From Microstegium vimineum (taxonomy: Eukaryota > Streptophyta > Magnoliopsida > Poales > Poaceae): a stretch of DNA of 64,000 bases. A program made the translations under genes and the position numbers. Shown in pieces: positions 24,310 through 36,117 of the stretch. Within the stretch, counting starts at the first letter, position 1. Each line of letters starts with the position of its first letter. Location: positions 6,851,894 to 6,915,893 of the forward strand of contig CM039133.1 in assembly GCA_022036555.1 (NCBI GenBank), given 5' to 3'. The notes beneath the pieces were generated by a model that saw nothing but the letters and a program-made list of their open reading frames with translations, was not told where the DNA came from and did no database searches.

Positions 24310-24440
24310 CGCCCCCCCCCCCCTCTCTCCCGGTGCAGTAGTGGATGCAGGGAGACGACGCCCTCGCGAGCTCTCTCTCTCTCTCCCGGTGCAGTAGTGG
24401 ACGCAGGGAGACGGCACCCTCGCGAGCGATGTGCCGGCAA
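24310..24440 (+). repeat. Tandem duplication of about 63 bp within the Helitron
   Basis: Two adjacent copies of ctctcccggtgcagtagtgg followed by cgcagggagacggc and ccctcgcgag occur at about 24330-24370 and 24385-24430, with a C12 run just before and a CT microsatellite between. Confidence 0.75.
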
Positions 24441-24593
24441 TAGCGGACCTCGACAAACTTCCACCTCCACCACACTGGCGCAACCCCTAGCCGGCTCGCC
24501 CCCGATTCTACTCTCGCAACCCGTCCCGCGCGACCACTCGTCTCCCCGACACACGCTGACTCCTCTTTGTACGGGGGACAACCTAGGACGTTG

Positions 24594-24858
24594 GAAATGC
24601 ATGGAATGGCTGCCGTCCGGCAGATCTCCCTCAATCCGGCTGGAGGGCTTCGGAGCCACGACATGGGTACTCTGCGGGAAGTGCTAGTGCAACTGGGCCA
24701 CGTAAGAGCCGCCACTGGCGTCAGAGTGGCATAGCCGCATGGCGGCGTGGTGAGGAAGGGAGTGGAGCGCGATGAGCATGCCAGCAGTGAGGAGGAATAC
24801 GAGGCATTGAATGACGCCCCGCTCCCCGACAAATCATACTCAGACAGATCCAAATGCC
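24594..24858 (+). pseudogene. Captured exon-like fragment in the Helitron
   Basis: A frame from ATG near 24597 reads MHGMAAVRQISLNPAGGLRS and on to TAG at about 24732-24734. After the stop, in a nearby frame, SSEEEYEALNDAPLPDKSYS is open up to a good splice donor (ctc/gtgagt) near 24859. GC content is well above that of the flanks. The family is not recognised. Helitrons often pick up such host exons; that is the reading preferred here. The minus strand is open for up to 199 codons over 24254-24853, probably through composition. Confidence 0.35.
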
Positions 24859-26500
24859 TCGTGAGTATCCGCTACTCCAATATATCCCAATACACTTTTT
24901 TGGCATCTTAAGAATATGCCTATTTGAATCTGCAGTTATCCACTCTGTTCGTGGAAGTAGTCAATATGCCACTCCTTGCATGTTCTAGCACTATTTTAAT
25001 ATATTCATCTAGAAAATTGGCATTTGGGATACGTTGGGTACCGGTAATATCTAAGAGCAAGGCTTCTCTGCAGGGAGCAGGGAGCAGGGAGCAGTAGTGA
25101 TATTTATGTGGAACAAAAACTCCATGGCCATACTCTATTTTGAATTATTAAACTCCCTTCATTATGTACTTGCCTTCAAGTTTGTATAAACTCCATGCTC
25201 TGAATTTGTATTGGCATCACCTGTTGAGATATAGGTTGGATGACCTTTGCATCGAGCAATGGGGTGCATCCAGTGATGTTGCTGATTTGGTAGCAGGGCT
25301 ACATGTCACCACTGATAACCTTCAAAGAAAGCTATACTTGCTTTAATGGCAGAGGTTCTGATTTTTGTTTTGCATGTGCTGTCATGCTGTGTGCTCTTTT
25401 TTCTTGGGTAACCAGTCTATGTCAGTGTTGCTTTGCAGCTAATCTTCTTCCTGGTTACTTTGTTCATGTCATTGTCATAATGTTATGTTATTTTGCAGGT
25501 AATTTTGAGTGTTGGAATTTCTTTGTCGAGCTGAGGCGAGTTTATATTTATCAAGAAGTGAATTTGTAAATCCTTTGTGTGATTTATAGATGTTCTAAAC
25601 AATTTGTATAAATTACTAGGCTGAGTTGGCTGCGCTAATTTTCAAGTGGATTTCAGATTTTGGAACTGTTTGTACAGTGGATTTAGAAGCTAAGTGATCT
25701 TTTTAGTGCTTTTTGTAAGTACCTTGCAATTATTTTAATTTACTTAATGAAATCAATGATTCTGATTTTAGGTAGTCAATCTGAAGCAATTTTTTGTGGT
25801 CTAGATAAGGCTCGATCTACAATGTATTATGGTGATCCTTTCATCCAGAACGGCAGTTGCTAATCAGTAGCTCCTCCCGTGTCTGACTGTCTGTTGTTGT
25901 TTCCTGGATTTGGATTGATCCCGTTCCGACTCCTAAACCCAACGTCCCAACCACTGCTATTTCTTTGTCCGTATATTTGTTCTCATATTCTTCCCTATCA
26001 ACTATGGTCGTTTATGTTTTACATCTCCGGTGAGAGAGGATCGTAGAGAGGCTGAAGGCCAGCGCTGCAGGGGCTGTTGCCCAACTCCAACCAGGTGATC
26101 AGAAGATTACAATTGACGCTTGCTTTGAGAAGACGGGGGAGAGGAGAGATTGCAAAGGCCTAGGAAAATGGGGGATTAAACAATGGAACCGTAGTATACC
26201 CAAGGTACTTGTACCTGATCAAATTGGTCTGATGCAGTTTTGGTGCTTTGATTTCCTTTGTTCTGACTATTTCTTTCATGTTAGGTTGGCTACCTCTATT
26301 TCCTTTAATTTCTTTCCCATATTTTTCTTTTATATTAGTTTGGTCTTTGTATACGACTTAAATATTTTTTTAATGTATATTGTATTTCTTTTGTTTTCAT
26401 AAATATGAGATTATCAATGTTTCTATTGGAGATTCTTTAATGCTGTAAGATCTTTGCATCTTTACATTCACTGTAGTTTTATGATGTGTTTTTTTTTCTA

Positions 26501-26536
26501 AACGCCACCGTAGCGTTAACACGGACAATATACTAG
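26501..26536 (+). other. Helitron 3' terminal hairpin and CTAG
   Basis: A perfect 5-bp stem (aacgc/gcgtt) with a 7-base loop is followed by a 15-base spacer and the terminal CTAG, with T as the next host base. Confidence 0.7.
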
Positions 26537-27479
26537 TAGTACTCTAGTTGTCTTCACAACTACCGAAACACAGTATATACAAAGATAACACGGTTTAATC
26601 CTGAGTCTCACACAGTCACATACACACCATCATGCTGTAGTGGTCTACTTATACCATCCTCTCGTAACTCATAAGTCGTTTAGGTTTTATTAGGTTAATA
26701 ATTTTTATCTATGTGTTAAGGCCAAATTACTCTAGTGCTTTTATACAATATCTTTTATTCAATATTCCCATTTACATTTTATTAAAACATAGATTCTACA
26801 TCTTGGACACCACTCTTAATTAGTCACTGCAATAGAATAAATAGTTGCTTTAGCTTACACCACGGCACTCTCAGTTTCTTCACTTTTCTATATCAAAAGA
26901 GTTATACTTTTTGTTTTTTTTAATATGAAGTTCTCAAAATTAATTTACTGGTATTGATATGTCATAAGATTCCGTTAGCATGTATAAAATTATCCAAATC
27001 AACAACTTACAAAATTTACTTTGATAAATTGAATTTGTAGGGTCATGGGTAGGTTATTAGTTAAGGCCTTAAGGGCAATCGATGGACTAGTAAATTATTT
27101 ATTTGTTTATCACTAATGTATGTACATGGTGGCATAACATTTATGCTTCCTTTGAATTTAAGAAACATATCATGTTTACATTATGGTTATTTTACTTCTT
27201 TTAAATAATAACGTGCATTGGTCCAATAAAAAAATAGCGTACATTGGTACTTTAGACATACATTTGAAAGATATTTTAGTTTGTTTTTTATAACACATGA
27301 GTGCAATTTAGATGCAAATTAAAGGGGTTGTTACAATAAACTATCTTCCATAATGATAGAGGTGGTTCACTATAGCGAGTGCTACACCATGCGTGCAAAG
27401 CCTCCCCAAGGTGGCGGCGGGGGGGGGGGGGGTTCTGAATGCACTAGTAGAGACCATACCTTTGATTCAGTACATTAGT
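26537..27479. other. AT-rich intergenic DNA
   Basis: No gene, TIR pair or RNA gene could be supported. A G12 run lies near 27420. Confidence 0.5.
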
Positions 27480-27690
27480 CTGGCTAGAGTTAGATCCGTG
27501 ACAATATGAGTGTTAGTCCTAAGTACAAGTTTCATGGCCCTCAAAGGACCTTTATTCACATTGGTGTTACCAAACACGGACTAAAGAGACTTGAGACATT
27601 AGTCTCGGTTGGTAACACCAATCAGAACTAATCTAGACCTGACACTAACCCAAACTAAAGTAGTCTTTAGTCCCGGTTGATGTGTAGCTT
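27480..27690. repeat. Fragment with ttagtcccggttggt-type repeats
   Basis: Direct and inverted variants of ttagtctcggttggtaacacc occur at about 27555-27680. This phrase marks the subterminal region of widespread grass DNA transposons. Ends and target-site duplications were not found. Confidence 0.45.
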
Positions 27691-27754
27691 ATCTTTTATG
27701 AGGTTTATAGCATCCTAGGCTTTCCTGGCACTTGGTGTGTTACAAAACCGTCTA

Positions 27755-27893
27755 GCTTGTGATAGGAATGGATAAATTGGAAGACAAGGAACAATGTGGT
27801 GTTTAACAAGAAGGTGCTAGTGTCTCCAAAGGTGATTAATTTCAAGGCAGTAATGCTTATCAAGTCTTGGAGCCCGTTGCTAAAACCAAAGTG
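27755..27893 (+). pseudogene. LINE-like reverse-transcriptase tail fragment
   Basis: One frame reads EWINWKTRNNVVFNKKVL followed by SPKVINFKAVMLIKSW and stops at about 27891. The pattern W..WK.RN..VFN...SP resembles the region after the RT domain in grass LINEs. It is short, open upstream only to a nearby stop, and clearly a relic. Confidence 0.4.
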
Positions 27894-29927
27894 AAAGCCT
27901 CAAGAAGAGGGATTCATCAACTTGTTGTCGACATGACGTGTTCGATCTAAAATGGAGTTGATGGGGGTGCTGAGAGCCCAGTCTATGATTGTTTGATGTT
28001 AAATACGCTTATAGCCCGTTTGGTTGTAGATATTCAGACCCAGACTTTGGCATTGGTATTAGATACACTCAATTTCGTTGTTTGAATGGTCTTGGTATTG
28101 AGAAGTGGAAACGAGCTCCAATACCACACAACATTCGGCACACCTGCTCAGCCCTATCCGCGATACCGAGCACCCCCCCCCCTTTGTATTCGCGAGAATC
28201 TTCCCCACTGGTAACGCTTTGTTCGTGCTTGCAAAAATAAACAGGAGTCCTTCCCTGGCCAACCATCCTCGCCGGCGCAAGTAACTTTCCTCTTGTAGAC
28301 CGTCCTTGCTGGAGCCCATCGTCAGAGACACTGCCTTCTTCGAGCTCCCTCCATCCTCCTTCCCCATCTTCAATGGTAGTGAATGGAGCTCCTTCTCCAT
28401 CCATCGATCTACCGGCGTCGTCCACCCAAATTGTGCCCTTCTTCTTCCCCATGGCCGGTGGCACACCCCCCCTTCTTCTTTCCCCTATGCGTGTATAAAT
28501 TAGAGTGATTTTTTTAAAAATGGTTGGTAAGTGGTAACTACCTATCGGGGTATGGTGGCTACCTTCCATATTGAATTGTTGATGCGTGTCCTTAGTACTC
28601 AATTGGTTGGTCCATGTTTGCTCTCTCGAAGTGGTACAGTAGTACCATGGCAGAGGCCTCTGCAGTTTGCTCATCACGAGTGCATGAAGATGGTGCATGC
28701 ATGCAGGACCACTACTAATGAATTAATGATGCTGGTGCAACCAATTTTTCTTTCCAATATTTTCCATGTACCAGTCTCCGCCATGTGTCCAGTAGTACTA
28801 CATTAATTTGTCATCCATTGAGTCGTCGTCCTCATTCTTAATTTTTTAAAGTTAATTGCTTGCTGGTTTTGTAATTTTACTGATCAAATCAAAATGAAGT
28901 CGTGACAAAACGTGGCCTACAATTGATATTTGGTTTTTGATGGAGGCAAAATATGGCTAGTGCCAAAAATATTCTAGAGAAAATAAATTACAAATTGGAT
29001 ATATGGTTAAACAAATATTAGCAATTGAAGTTTGATTATTCAAAAATTTCAAACTTTGTGCATGCAAAGCAAAATAACATAGTTTTATGCATTTGAATGA
29101 TGCCATGTACGTTAGGTGGCAGGAAGATTATCCCAGATAAGCTCGTGCTGCACATGGAGCACTTGCATGTGAAGAGAGGCATCAGCGTTTATAGATGGAG
29201 TAAGTAAAGTTGGTTTGTGAGTGGCTATACGGTTTCTTTTGCATTTTTGGTGTTCTATGGTCCACAAGGTAGCTACCTGTTTCATTTGGATATTTTTAAT
29301 ATACATATATATGCCATGTAATATGGAGTTAGTATAATCTAGTAAATTAGCATAGTAATTACAGTAACATAAAGTGGCTATACCATAAGTTATTCTATAG
29401 CCGGCCGGTTGCAGAACAGAAGTTATATATATCACATTTTTTTTAGGTAAGTTATATATATCACTTTAGTCTAGGTCTCGAAGCAGATGGTGTGTAGTCA
29501 TCATGCAGATAGTGTGTACCCATGTTCAAATAATACAGTATCACAGATTCGTTTCGTCCACTTTGTCTCAACTAATCCTCCTTATCGCGAAAAAGAAAAG
29601 GCAATCATTGTTAGTGAAAGTTGCACGATCGTAATAATAAAGTACACTGGATGCACATGATATGGTGACATGGATGGATCGATTTGAGGGCAGGAGCTGA
29701 CCTCATCAAAAGACTAAAGGGATAAGAAGCACTACTACTAGCTAGCTGTCATAAAAATTAATTAAGAATTGGGGTAGGATGGGTAGCCAACTCATCACAA
29801 AGCTAAGCAGCAAGAGTTGCTAAAAGAAAGCTAAGCAGCAAGATTGTACAACCGTGGGTCGTAACCACCTTCCGAAACAGCGTCACACCCAAAACAGGGC
29901 GTAGTTGTGGAACTACAAGGAGCGAAA
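27894..29927. other. Intergenic DNA up to the gap
   Basis: gcccgtttggttgtag near 28013 resembles the end of grass hAT/PIF-type MITEs but no partner end was found. The stretch 28190-28490 is GC-rich and open on both strands (frames of up to 209 codons on the minus strand) without a recognised domain. A short direct repeat (gcagatggtgtgta, gcagatagtgtgta) occurs at about 29483 and 29505. No gene is supported. Confidence 0.4.
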
Positions 29928-30027
29928 NNNNNNNNNNNNNNNNNNNNNNNNNNNNNNNNNNNNNNNNNNNNNNNNNNNNNNNNNNNNNNNNNNNNNNNNN
30001 NNNNNNNNNNNNNNNNNNNNNNNNNNN
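29928..30027. other. Assembly gap of 100 N
   Basis: It is exactly 100 N. It removes the 5' end of the antisense gene at 30028 and the 3' LTR expected for element B. Confidence 0.98.
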
Positions 30028-33000
30028 CCACTACGGCATGGAGCTCCAGCACCTGACCCCTAATGGCGTCTGCCAGGCGGCGGTCTTCACCGCAGTGTGC
30101 GAAGGCTACCTCGGGATGGAGCCCCACTAGGAGTTGTGGCTCCACCTCTTCAAGGCGGACATCTTCCACGCATCGGTCGGCAAGGGTACCCGCAGGATGG
30201 TCAGGGTCGGGTGTTGCTGCATCTCCGTCAAGCGGACGGAGTGCTGGATCCCGGGGAAGTTGTCGTCGAGCCACTTCGGATGGCACTCTGGGTGGTTCTA
30301 CCTGCGGAACGACGACAACCTGTTCCCGGCGTACACCGGGAGGACGATCGACACGCAGCCAGACCGCTGGAAGTACGGCGTCGTGGCGAGCAATCAGCAC
30401 CGCATCAACAACCTGCTGGACGCGGTCAGGCGTCTGAAGGAGGAGGGACTCACGGCGGAGATCGCCGTGTCGGCATTCCACCGGCGGCGGGTCGTGCCAC
30501 TAATGGCTCGACCCCTCTGCATCGACGAGATGGGTCCGGGGGTCGACCTCTCGGGCTGTCGCCTCGCCGAAGACGAACTGGCCCCGGATAGGGTGGTCCG
30601 CCGCGTCCGCTGCTTCTTCGCGGGCTCGTTCCCCGTCAAGAACGTGGCGAAGATCCCCATGAAGCCAGACGAGGGGTACTTCGAGCTGGTAAGGTCCTTT
30701 CCTCTTGTTAGAGTTCTCGTGTTTGCCTTTTCCGTCTCTTTTGCCTGCGGTCTGACTGCCTCACGTTCCGCAGGGGAACGTCTCCTTCCGACCCTCGCCC
30801 CCGCCGGTGAAGGAGGACCAGGCCGCGAAGCAGGCGAGGCGCCTCCAGGCGGAGAAGCAGAAGGCGGACAAGGACAAAGCCAAGGAGACCACGGCTAAGA
30901 GGGCCCGGGAGAAAGAGGCGAGAGAGCAGTGCCGGGCCCGACAGAGGCGCGAGGGCCTCCCTCAGGAGGAATCGCCCTCAGAAGAGGAGGACGATGAGGA
31001 GGAGGACGAGGAGGTGAACTGGAGGGAGGAGGAACAGACGGCGCCTGAACAGGCGGCCGTCGGAATCGGAGGAAAGGAGGGGTCGACCTCGAGGTCGGCC
31101 CCTACCGTCGAAGCTGAGCCACGTGGGGAGCTCCCCGTGGCTTCTCAAGATGAGGCGCCGCGGCAGATGCACGGGAAGTCATCGCGATCCCCGTCGGGGG
31201 GTCGATCAAGCGAGCCCTCAGCGCCTGCTGCGTCGAGCGCACGGGCGTCGGGCCCGTCGGCGCAAAAGGAAGTCAGCAAGGGGACGCTGTCGGCCCCTGC
31301 CCAGGAGGTGGTGCCGAGGGTCGCCTCGACCCCCGCCCTTCGGGCAGTGGTGTCCAAGAGTTCTACCAGCCCAACGGTCACCGAGCAGAAACGCCGGGTC
31401 CCGAGGGGGTAAGTCGCCTTCGAGGGTGTTGTTCGTATCTTTCTTTTTGTTGATAATGACTCGTGCTTATCGTCGCGCATGGGTTTCTTGCTTAGGTCGA
31501 AGCGCCCGCAGGAAGACGCGTCCTACGCCCCCCACAAGAAACTGAAGGTCGGGGCTGCCATCGGGGCGGCCACCGAGGCCGGTCCTGCTGCTCCGCCCCC
31601 TTCGACGCTTACTCCTAAAGCGGCGGGGGCAGCCAAGGCCCGGGAGGCGGTGGCGCGAGGAACAGCGCAGGGTGCCTCGGCATCCGCCCCATTGGCAGAG
31701 AATACGGGCCTGCCGGTGGGGGTCACCGAAGCGACGGTCGCGGCGCCTACGCGGCCGTAGGAAGGAGTCGTACCCGGCGCCCCGGGGGGGCGCGGGCTCT
31801 CGTCGACGGCGGTTGCGGCCGAGGAGCTGGAGGTGGTCAGACCCTAGGCCCCTGTGAGCGAGGGGGAGATTCCGGCTCACCCGACGCCGGGGCGGTGGCC
31901 CGAGGGCCTAGCCTCACTGGAGGCTCGACTTCGGCTCGAGCGCGTGGGCACGACTGCCGCCGCGTCCGAGGGCCCTTCGACGACGCGGGGGCTCGAGGCA
32001 GGGGGTCGGGTCGAGGGCCCCGAGGTGACACCCACGCCGGCGCAGGGCGGGATGTTGATGGAGTCCACCCCCAACGAGGTGGACGAGATGGTGGCCGAGC
32101 TGGTGGGCTCGGCGGAGACGACCACCGTCGCGGCCCCTCGGGTGGAACCGGAGGTGGCTCGGCCCCCCTTCGAGGCTGGGGGTTCGTCGTCTCGTGGTAA
32201 GTCGTGCTCCGACTTACCCGAGCCGTAGTGGGTCTGTGATGCCAAGTATTGATTTCTTCACGTCTTTCCCCGTGTAGGGCCGTTTCACTAGCCGGGACTT
32301 CCTCTAGTCGGGGAGATGGGTCGGCGGAGCCGTCGACATCCTCGCGGGGGGTCCAAGAGAGGATCGCCCTCCGCAGTGCGTTCTGGTGGCAGGAGGTCCT
32401 GGAGCTGGCTGACCCTCGCGACCCCGGGCGAACACTCCTCGAGCTCGATGACCAGGCCGAGCTCCACACGTGGGAGTACCTGGAGGAGTATCGGGCCTGG
32501 TTCGAGCACTCGGTATGCCGCACTGCGGAGGTTGCCGCCGTGGACATATGTCGGGGTATAGAGGTGGGTCCCATCTTTCCTTGGATTTTGCCTGGGTTGC
32601 CTGACTGTTCCTTTCTGATGATCTTCATTTTTACCCTCGTTAGGAACTGCGGACGAGGTCGTACGAGAAGTCCCAGTTTATCCTCCGATTGCACGAGCAA
32701 CTCCCGGCCCTTCACGCCTCGCAGGATAGGGCGGAGGGCGAGGTCACCCGGGCGAGAGCCGAGACGGCGGCCGTTCGGGCGGATGCCGAGTCGAAGGATG
32801 TCCACGCGAGGACCGGCTTCAAGGCCGTGCAGAAGGAAGCTTGGGCGGCCTTGCAGACGGCGCAGGCGAGGCTCGACATCGCCCTTCAGTCGACCGTCAC
32901 AGTCGGGCGGGAACGGGACGCTGCCCTCGAAACCAAGCGCAAGGCCGAGGAGGAAGCTGCCCGGCTGAAGGAGGAGCTGGCCCGAGCGACGGAGGGCATT

Positions 33001-33801
33001 CGAGGGCTCCAAGGAGACCTCGACGCCGTCTCCCGTGAGCGCGATACGCTGGCCGCCTCGGAGGAGAAGGCTCGGGCCCGTGCGACCTCCCTGGGCGTGG
33101 TGGCGATGAACCAGAAGAGGGCCCTCGATGACGCAGGCAAAACCATCAAGGGCCTCATTGCCAAGGTCAGGGGTCAGTCCTCCGACCTTGTCGACGTCCG
33201 CCGCCAGCTGGAGGAGACCGAGGAGGCCTACTCCACCCTGGATGCGCATGCCCAAGGTGAGTGTTTCGAGAGTGTTGCAGAATCTGTCCTGCCTCGACCC
33301 TCTTTCTGCTCTTTTGGGTTTTGACTGTGTTGCGTGCTTGTTTTGGCAGAGCTCGCGACGGATAATGCCTGCGCCCACGAGGACCTGAACAATCTTCAGG
33401 GCCTCCTCGGGACTAAGGCAAACCTCAACGCGAGGCTCGCAGACGTCATCAACACCTTCTGCGACGACCTCTCGGTCAAGCCGGAGCCAGAGGTCGAGGG
33501 TGATGCTCGAGGGGACTCCCTGCTGCGCTGCTTCTACTCCATGACGCAGGGGGTGACGGAGAACGTCCATGCCGTCCTGCATGTGGGTGTGAAGCAGGCC
33601 CTCGCGGTCGTCAACTCGCTCTACAACTATGACCTCAACCTCGTTGTCGACGAGTTTGCCACCGACCCGAAGCTGACCGATGAGGAGAACGACGCGAGGT
33701 GCCAGGAGTTGATGGATCTTGCGGAGGTTCCCGGAGGCGAGCTGGCGAAGCTCTTTGAGCCCGAGGTGATCCCCTCGGCGGACGGAGATGGCGCCGAGTA
33801 G
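30028..33801 (+). pseudogene. Antisense spliced gene of element B ('putative gypsy-type transposon' domain, PF04195-like)
   Basis: The gene runs against gag-pol. Six exons with canonical sites are visible: up to 30688, 30774-31408, 31496-32196, 32278-32563, 32644-33256 and 33350-33801. Exon 1 begins in the gap and matches the PF04195-type domain (HYGMELQHLTPNGVCQAAVF, VCEGYLGMEPH, LWLHLFKADIFH). Exon 2 turns Lys/Glu-rich then acidic; exon 3 is Ala/Pro/Gly-rich low complexity and has in-frame TAGs at 31758 and 31845. Exon 5 is a long coiled coil (RKAEEEAARLKEELARATEG). Exon 6 ends with a compact C-terminal part (LLRCFYSMTQGVTENVHAVL). The function of this domain is unknown despite its 'transposase' label. 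It ends tail to tail with integrase. Confidence 0.82.
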
Positions 33802-34052
33802 CCCTCGAAAGGTGTCGATGAGCTTTTGCAGACTTTTCACCTTCCGATGTGGCCAGCGGGTGATGTCCAACTTCTTGCGTTGCTTCTTGAGGACGGCGAC
33901 CCCCTCGATGAGTAGTCCCGGGCCTGCGAGCCATATCTGGACAGGAAGGTCCATGTAATAGTTAGTATTTTTGTACTAATACAATCCGAGCCCCCGAGGG
34001 CTTCTTGTGTATAATGCATTTTGATCGAGATGCACACAGTTATTTTTGTTTT

Positions 34053-34738
34053 TCGAGCTCTCCCTGCTTTTCTTTGCCTAAGTCGACGCTTATGGACTTA
34101 AGTGTTCGACGCACGCTCGCATCCTTGGAAGGGGGGGAGCGAGCGGGGATACCGTAGCCCTGGGCATAGGTGAGTCCCTGGCTCGACGACACCCGCGGCC
34201 CTTAGGGAGTTCGAGGCGCCTTTACTTAGTCACGAAGCATACTCGAGGGAAAGAACGAGAGGGAAAGCCGAGTTTCGAAAAACGTTCGAGTTTTTCGGGG
34301 ACTTAGGAGGGGGGTGCCCCCCCTGTTAGCCCCCGAGGGAGGCTCGACTTTGCTGGGACAAAGTCGAGGCTACCTTAGTGCTGTAGACGGGTGCATCTCG
34401 TTGTTTCTACTTCTCGAGCTTTCTCTGCTTTTCTTTGCCTGAGTGGACGCTTGTGAACTAAGTATTTGACGCACGCTCGTATCCCTGGAAGGGGGGTGGC
34501 GAGCGGGGATACCGTAGCCCTGGGGCGTGGGTGAGTCCCTGGCTCGACGGTACCCTCGACCCTTAGGGAGTTCGAGGCGCCTTTACTTAGTTATGAAGAG
34601 TACTCGAGGCAAATGTCGAGAGGGAGAGTCGGGTTTCGAAAAAACGTTCGAGTTTTTCGGGGACTTGGGAGGGGGTGCCCCCCCTGTCAGCCCCCGAGGG
34701 GAGCTCGACTTTGCTGAGGCAAAGTCGAGGCTACCTTT
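34053..34738. repeat. Tandem direct duplication, 361-bp unit
   Basis: Two adjacent copies start tcgagctctccctgc (34053) and tcgagctttctctgc (34414), and both end cgaggctacctt. They share gcgagcggggataccgtagc and ttcggggactt. The repeat fills the spacer between the antisense gene and the integrase end. Confidence 0.9.
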
Positions 34739-34830
34739 GAGTTACGAACGAATGTGAAATGTGTTTCGAGAACATTTTATTCATTCGAGGATTTGTACAT
34801 AAATGTGAAAATGTACAAGGCCCTGAGGCC

Positions 34831-36117
34831 TTAGGGGTAGAAGCGACGTAGCTGTTCGATGTTCCGCGCGTTGGGGAAGATCTCGCCCTTCTCGTTCTTC
34901 AACTTGTAAGTGTTGGGCTTCAGCACCTCTGCCATGATGAAGGGTCCCTCCCAAGGTGGCGTCAGCTTGTGACGCCCCTTGTTGCTTTGTCGATGGCGCA
35001 GAACGAGGTCGCCGACGTTGAGGTCCCTTTTGCGCATGTTTTTGTCGTGGTAACGCCGCAGCGTCTGCTGGTACTTTGCCGACTTGAAGAGGGCCACGTC
35101 ACGGGCTTCCTCGAGCTGGTCGAGGGAGTCCTCTCGGGCTATCGTGTTGGCTTGCTCGCTGTAGGCTTTTAGTCGAGGGGACCCGTACTCGAGGTCTTTG
35201 GGGACGACGGCCTCGGACCCATAGACCAGGAAGAACGGAGAGAACCCCGTGGCTCGACTCAGTGTCGTTCGGAGACTCCATAGCACAGCGGGTAGCTCGT
35301 CGACCCATCTCCTTCCATGCCTGTTCAGCCGATCGAAGATCCTTGGCTTGAGGCCCTGCAAAACCATACCATTAGCACGCTCGACCTGACCGTTAGTTCG
35401 AGGGTGGGCAACTGCGGACCAATTCACCCTGATGTGGTGATGGTCACAGAAGTCCAGGAACTTTTGGCTGGTGAACTGTGTGCCGTTGTCGGTGATGATG
35501 ACGTTGGGGACCCCGAAGCGGTGGATGATGTCAGTGAAGAATAGCACGGCCTGTCGAGACTGGATGTTGGCGATGGGTCGAGCCTCGATCCACTTCGAGA
35601 ACTTGTCGATAGCCACGAGGAGATGAGTGTGACCACCCTTGGTTCTTTTCAGGGGGCCGACCATGTCGAGCCCCCATACTGCGAACAGCTAGGTTATGGG
35701 TATCATCTGAAGAGCTTGGGAGGGTAGGTGGGTCTGCCTAGCGTAGAATTGGCATCCCTGGCAAGACCGAACGAGTTTCATGGCGTCGTTGACGGCCGTC
35801 GGCCAGTAGAAGCCCTGTCGAAAGGCACTTCCTACTAGCGTTCTCGGCGCCACATGGTGGCCACAAGCCCCCGAGTGTAGATCCTTCAGCAATGCCCTCC
35901 CCTCCTCGAGCGTGAGGCAGCGTTGAAGTACACCCGACGGGCTACGTCGATATAGCTCGCGGCCGTCCCCGTACAAGACGTAGGTTTTGGCGCGTCGAGC
36001 TACACGACGGGCTTTCGTGCGGTCTTCTGGGAGTTCGCCTCGTGTCAGGTACTCGAGGTAGGGTGCGCGCCAATCCGTTGGAGGGGTTGGCGCTGCGACA
36101 ACCCCGTCGAACTCCAA
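34831..36117 (-). pseudogene. Integrase of element B
   Basis: The zinc-binding head (LHSGACGHHVAPRTL...CQGCQFYARQ) lies at about 35760-35890. TAG at 35689-35691, where related elements have Gln, separates it from the core. The core at 34831-35664 has TDNGTQFTSQKF (second Asp) and NGQVERANG (Glu); the first Asp is in GLDMVGPL at about 35655-35675. The C-terminus carries RDLNVGDLVLRHRQ and ends RNIEQLRRFYP. No chromodomain is visible. Confidence 0.92.

Larger units (their letters stand above)
24013..26536 (+). mobile_element. Helitron-like element
   Basis: The left end reads TCTACACTACTAAGG, the usual plant Helitron 5' form starting with TC. The right end has a short hairpin (aacgc at 26501-26505, gcgtt at 26513-26517), a brief spacer and CTAG at 26533-26536 followed by host T. 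This hairpin plus CTRR tail is the Helitron 3' signature. The base before the left end is G where A is expected, so that boundary is less sure. No Rep/helicase is present, so it is non-autonomous. It carries exon-like fragments and tandem duplications. Confidence 0.65.

Noticed and set aside
24254..24853. 199-codon minus-strand frame in the Helitron
   Set aside because: It runs through the tandem duplication and CT microsatellite (RERERE-type run), and the plus strand has the better exon signal with a splice donor.
28069..28698. Minus-strand frame of 209 codons
   Set aside because: No domain, open on both strands, and includes homopolymer runs; probably compositional.
31837..33954. Minus-strand frame of 705 codons opposite the antisense gene of element B
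   Set aside because: The plus strand has splice sites, a recognised domain and a coiled coil; the minus frame is Arg/Gly/Pro-rich complement sequence of high-GC DNA with no domain.
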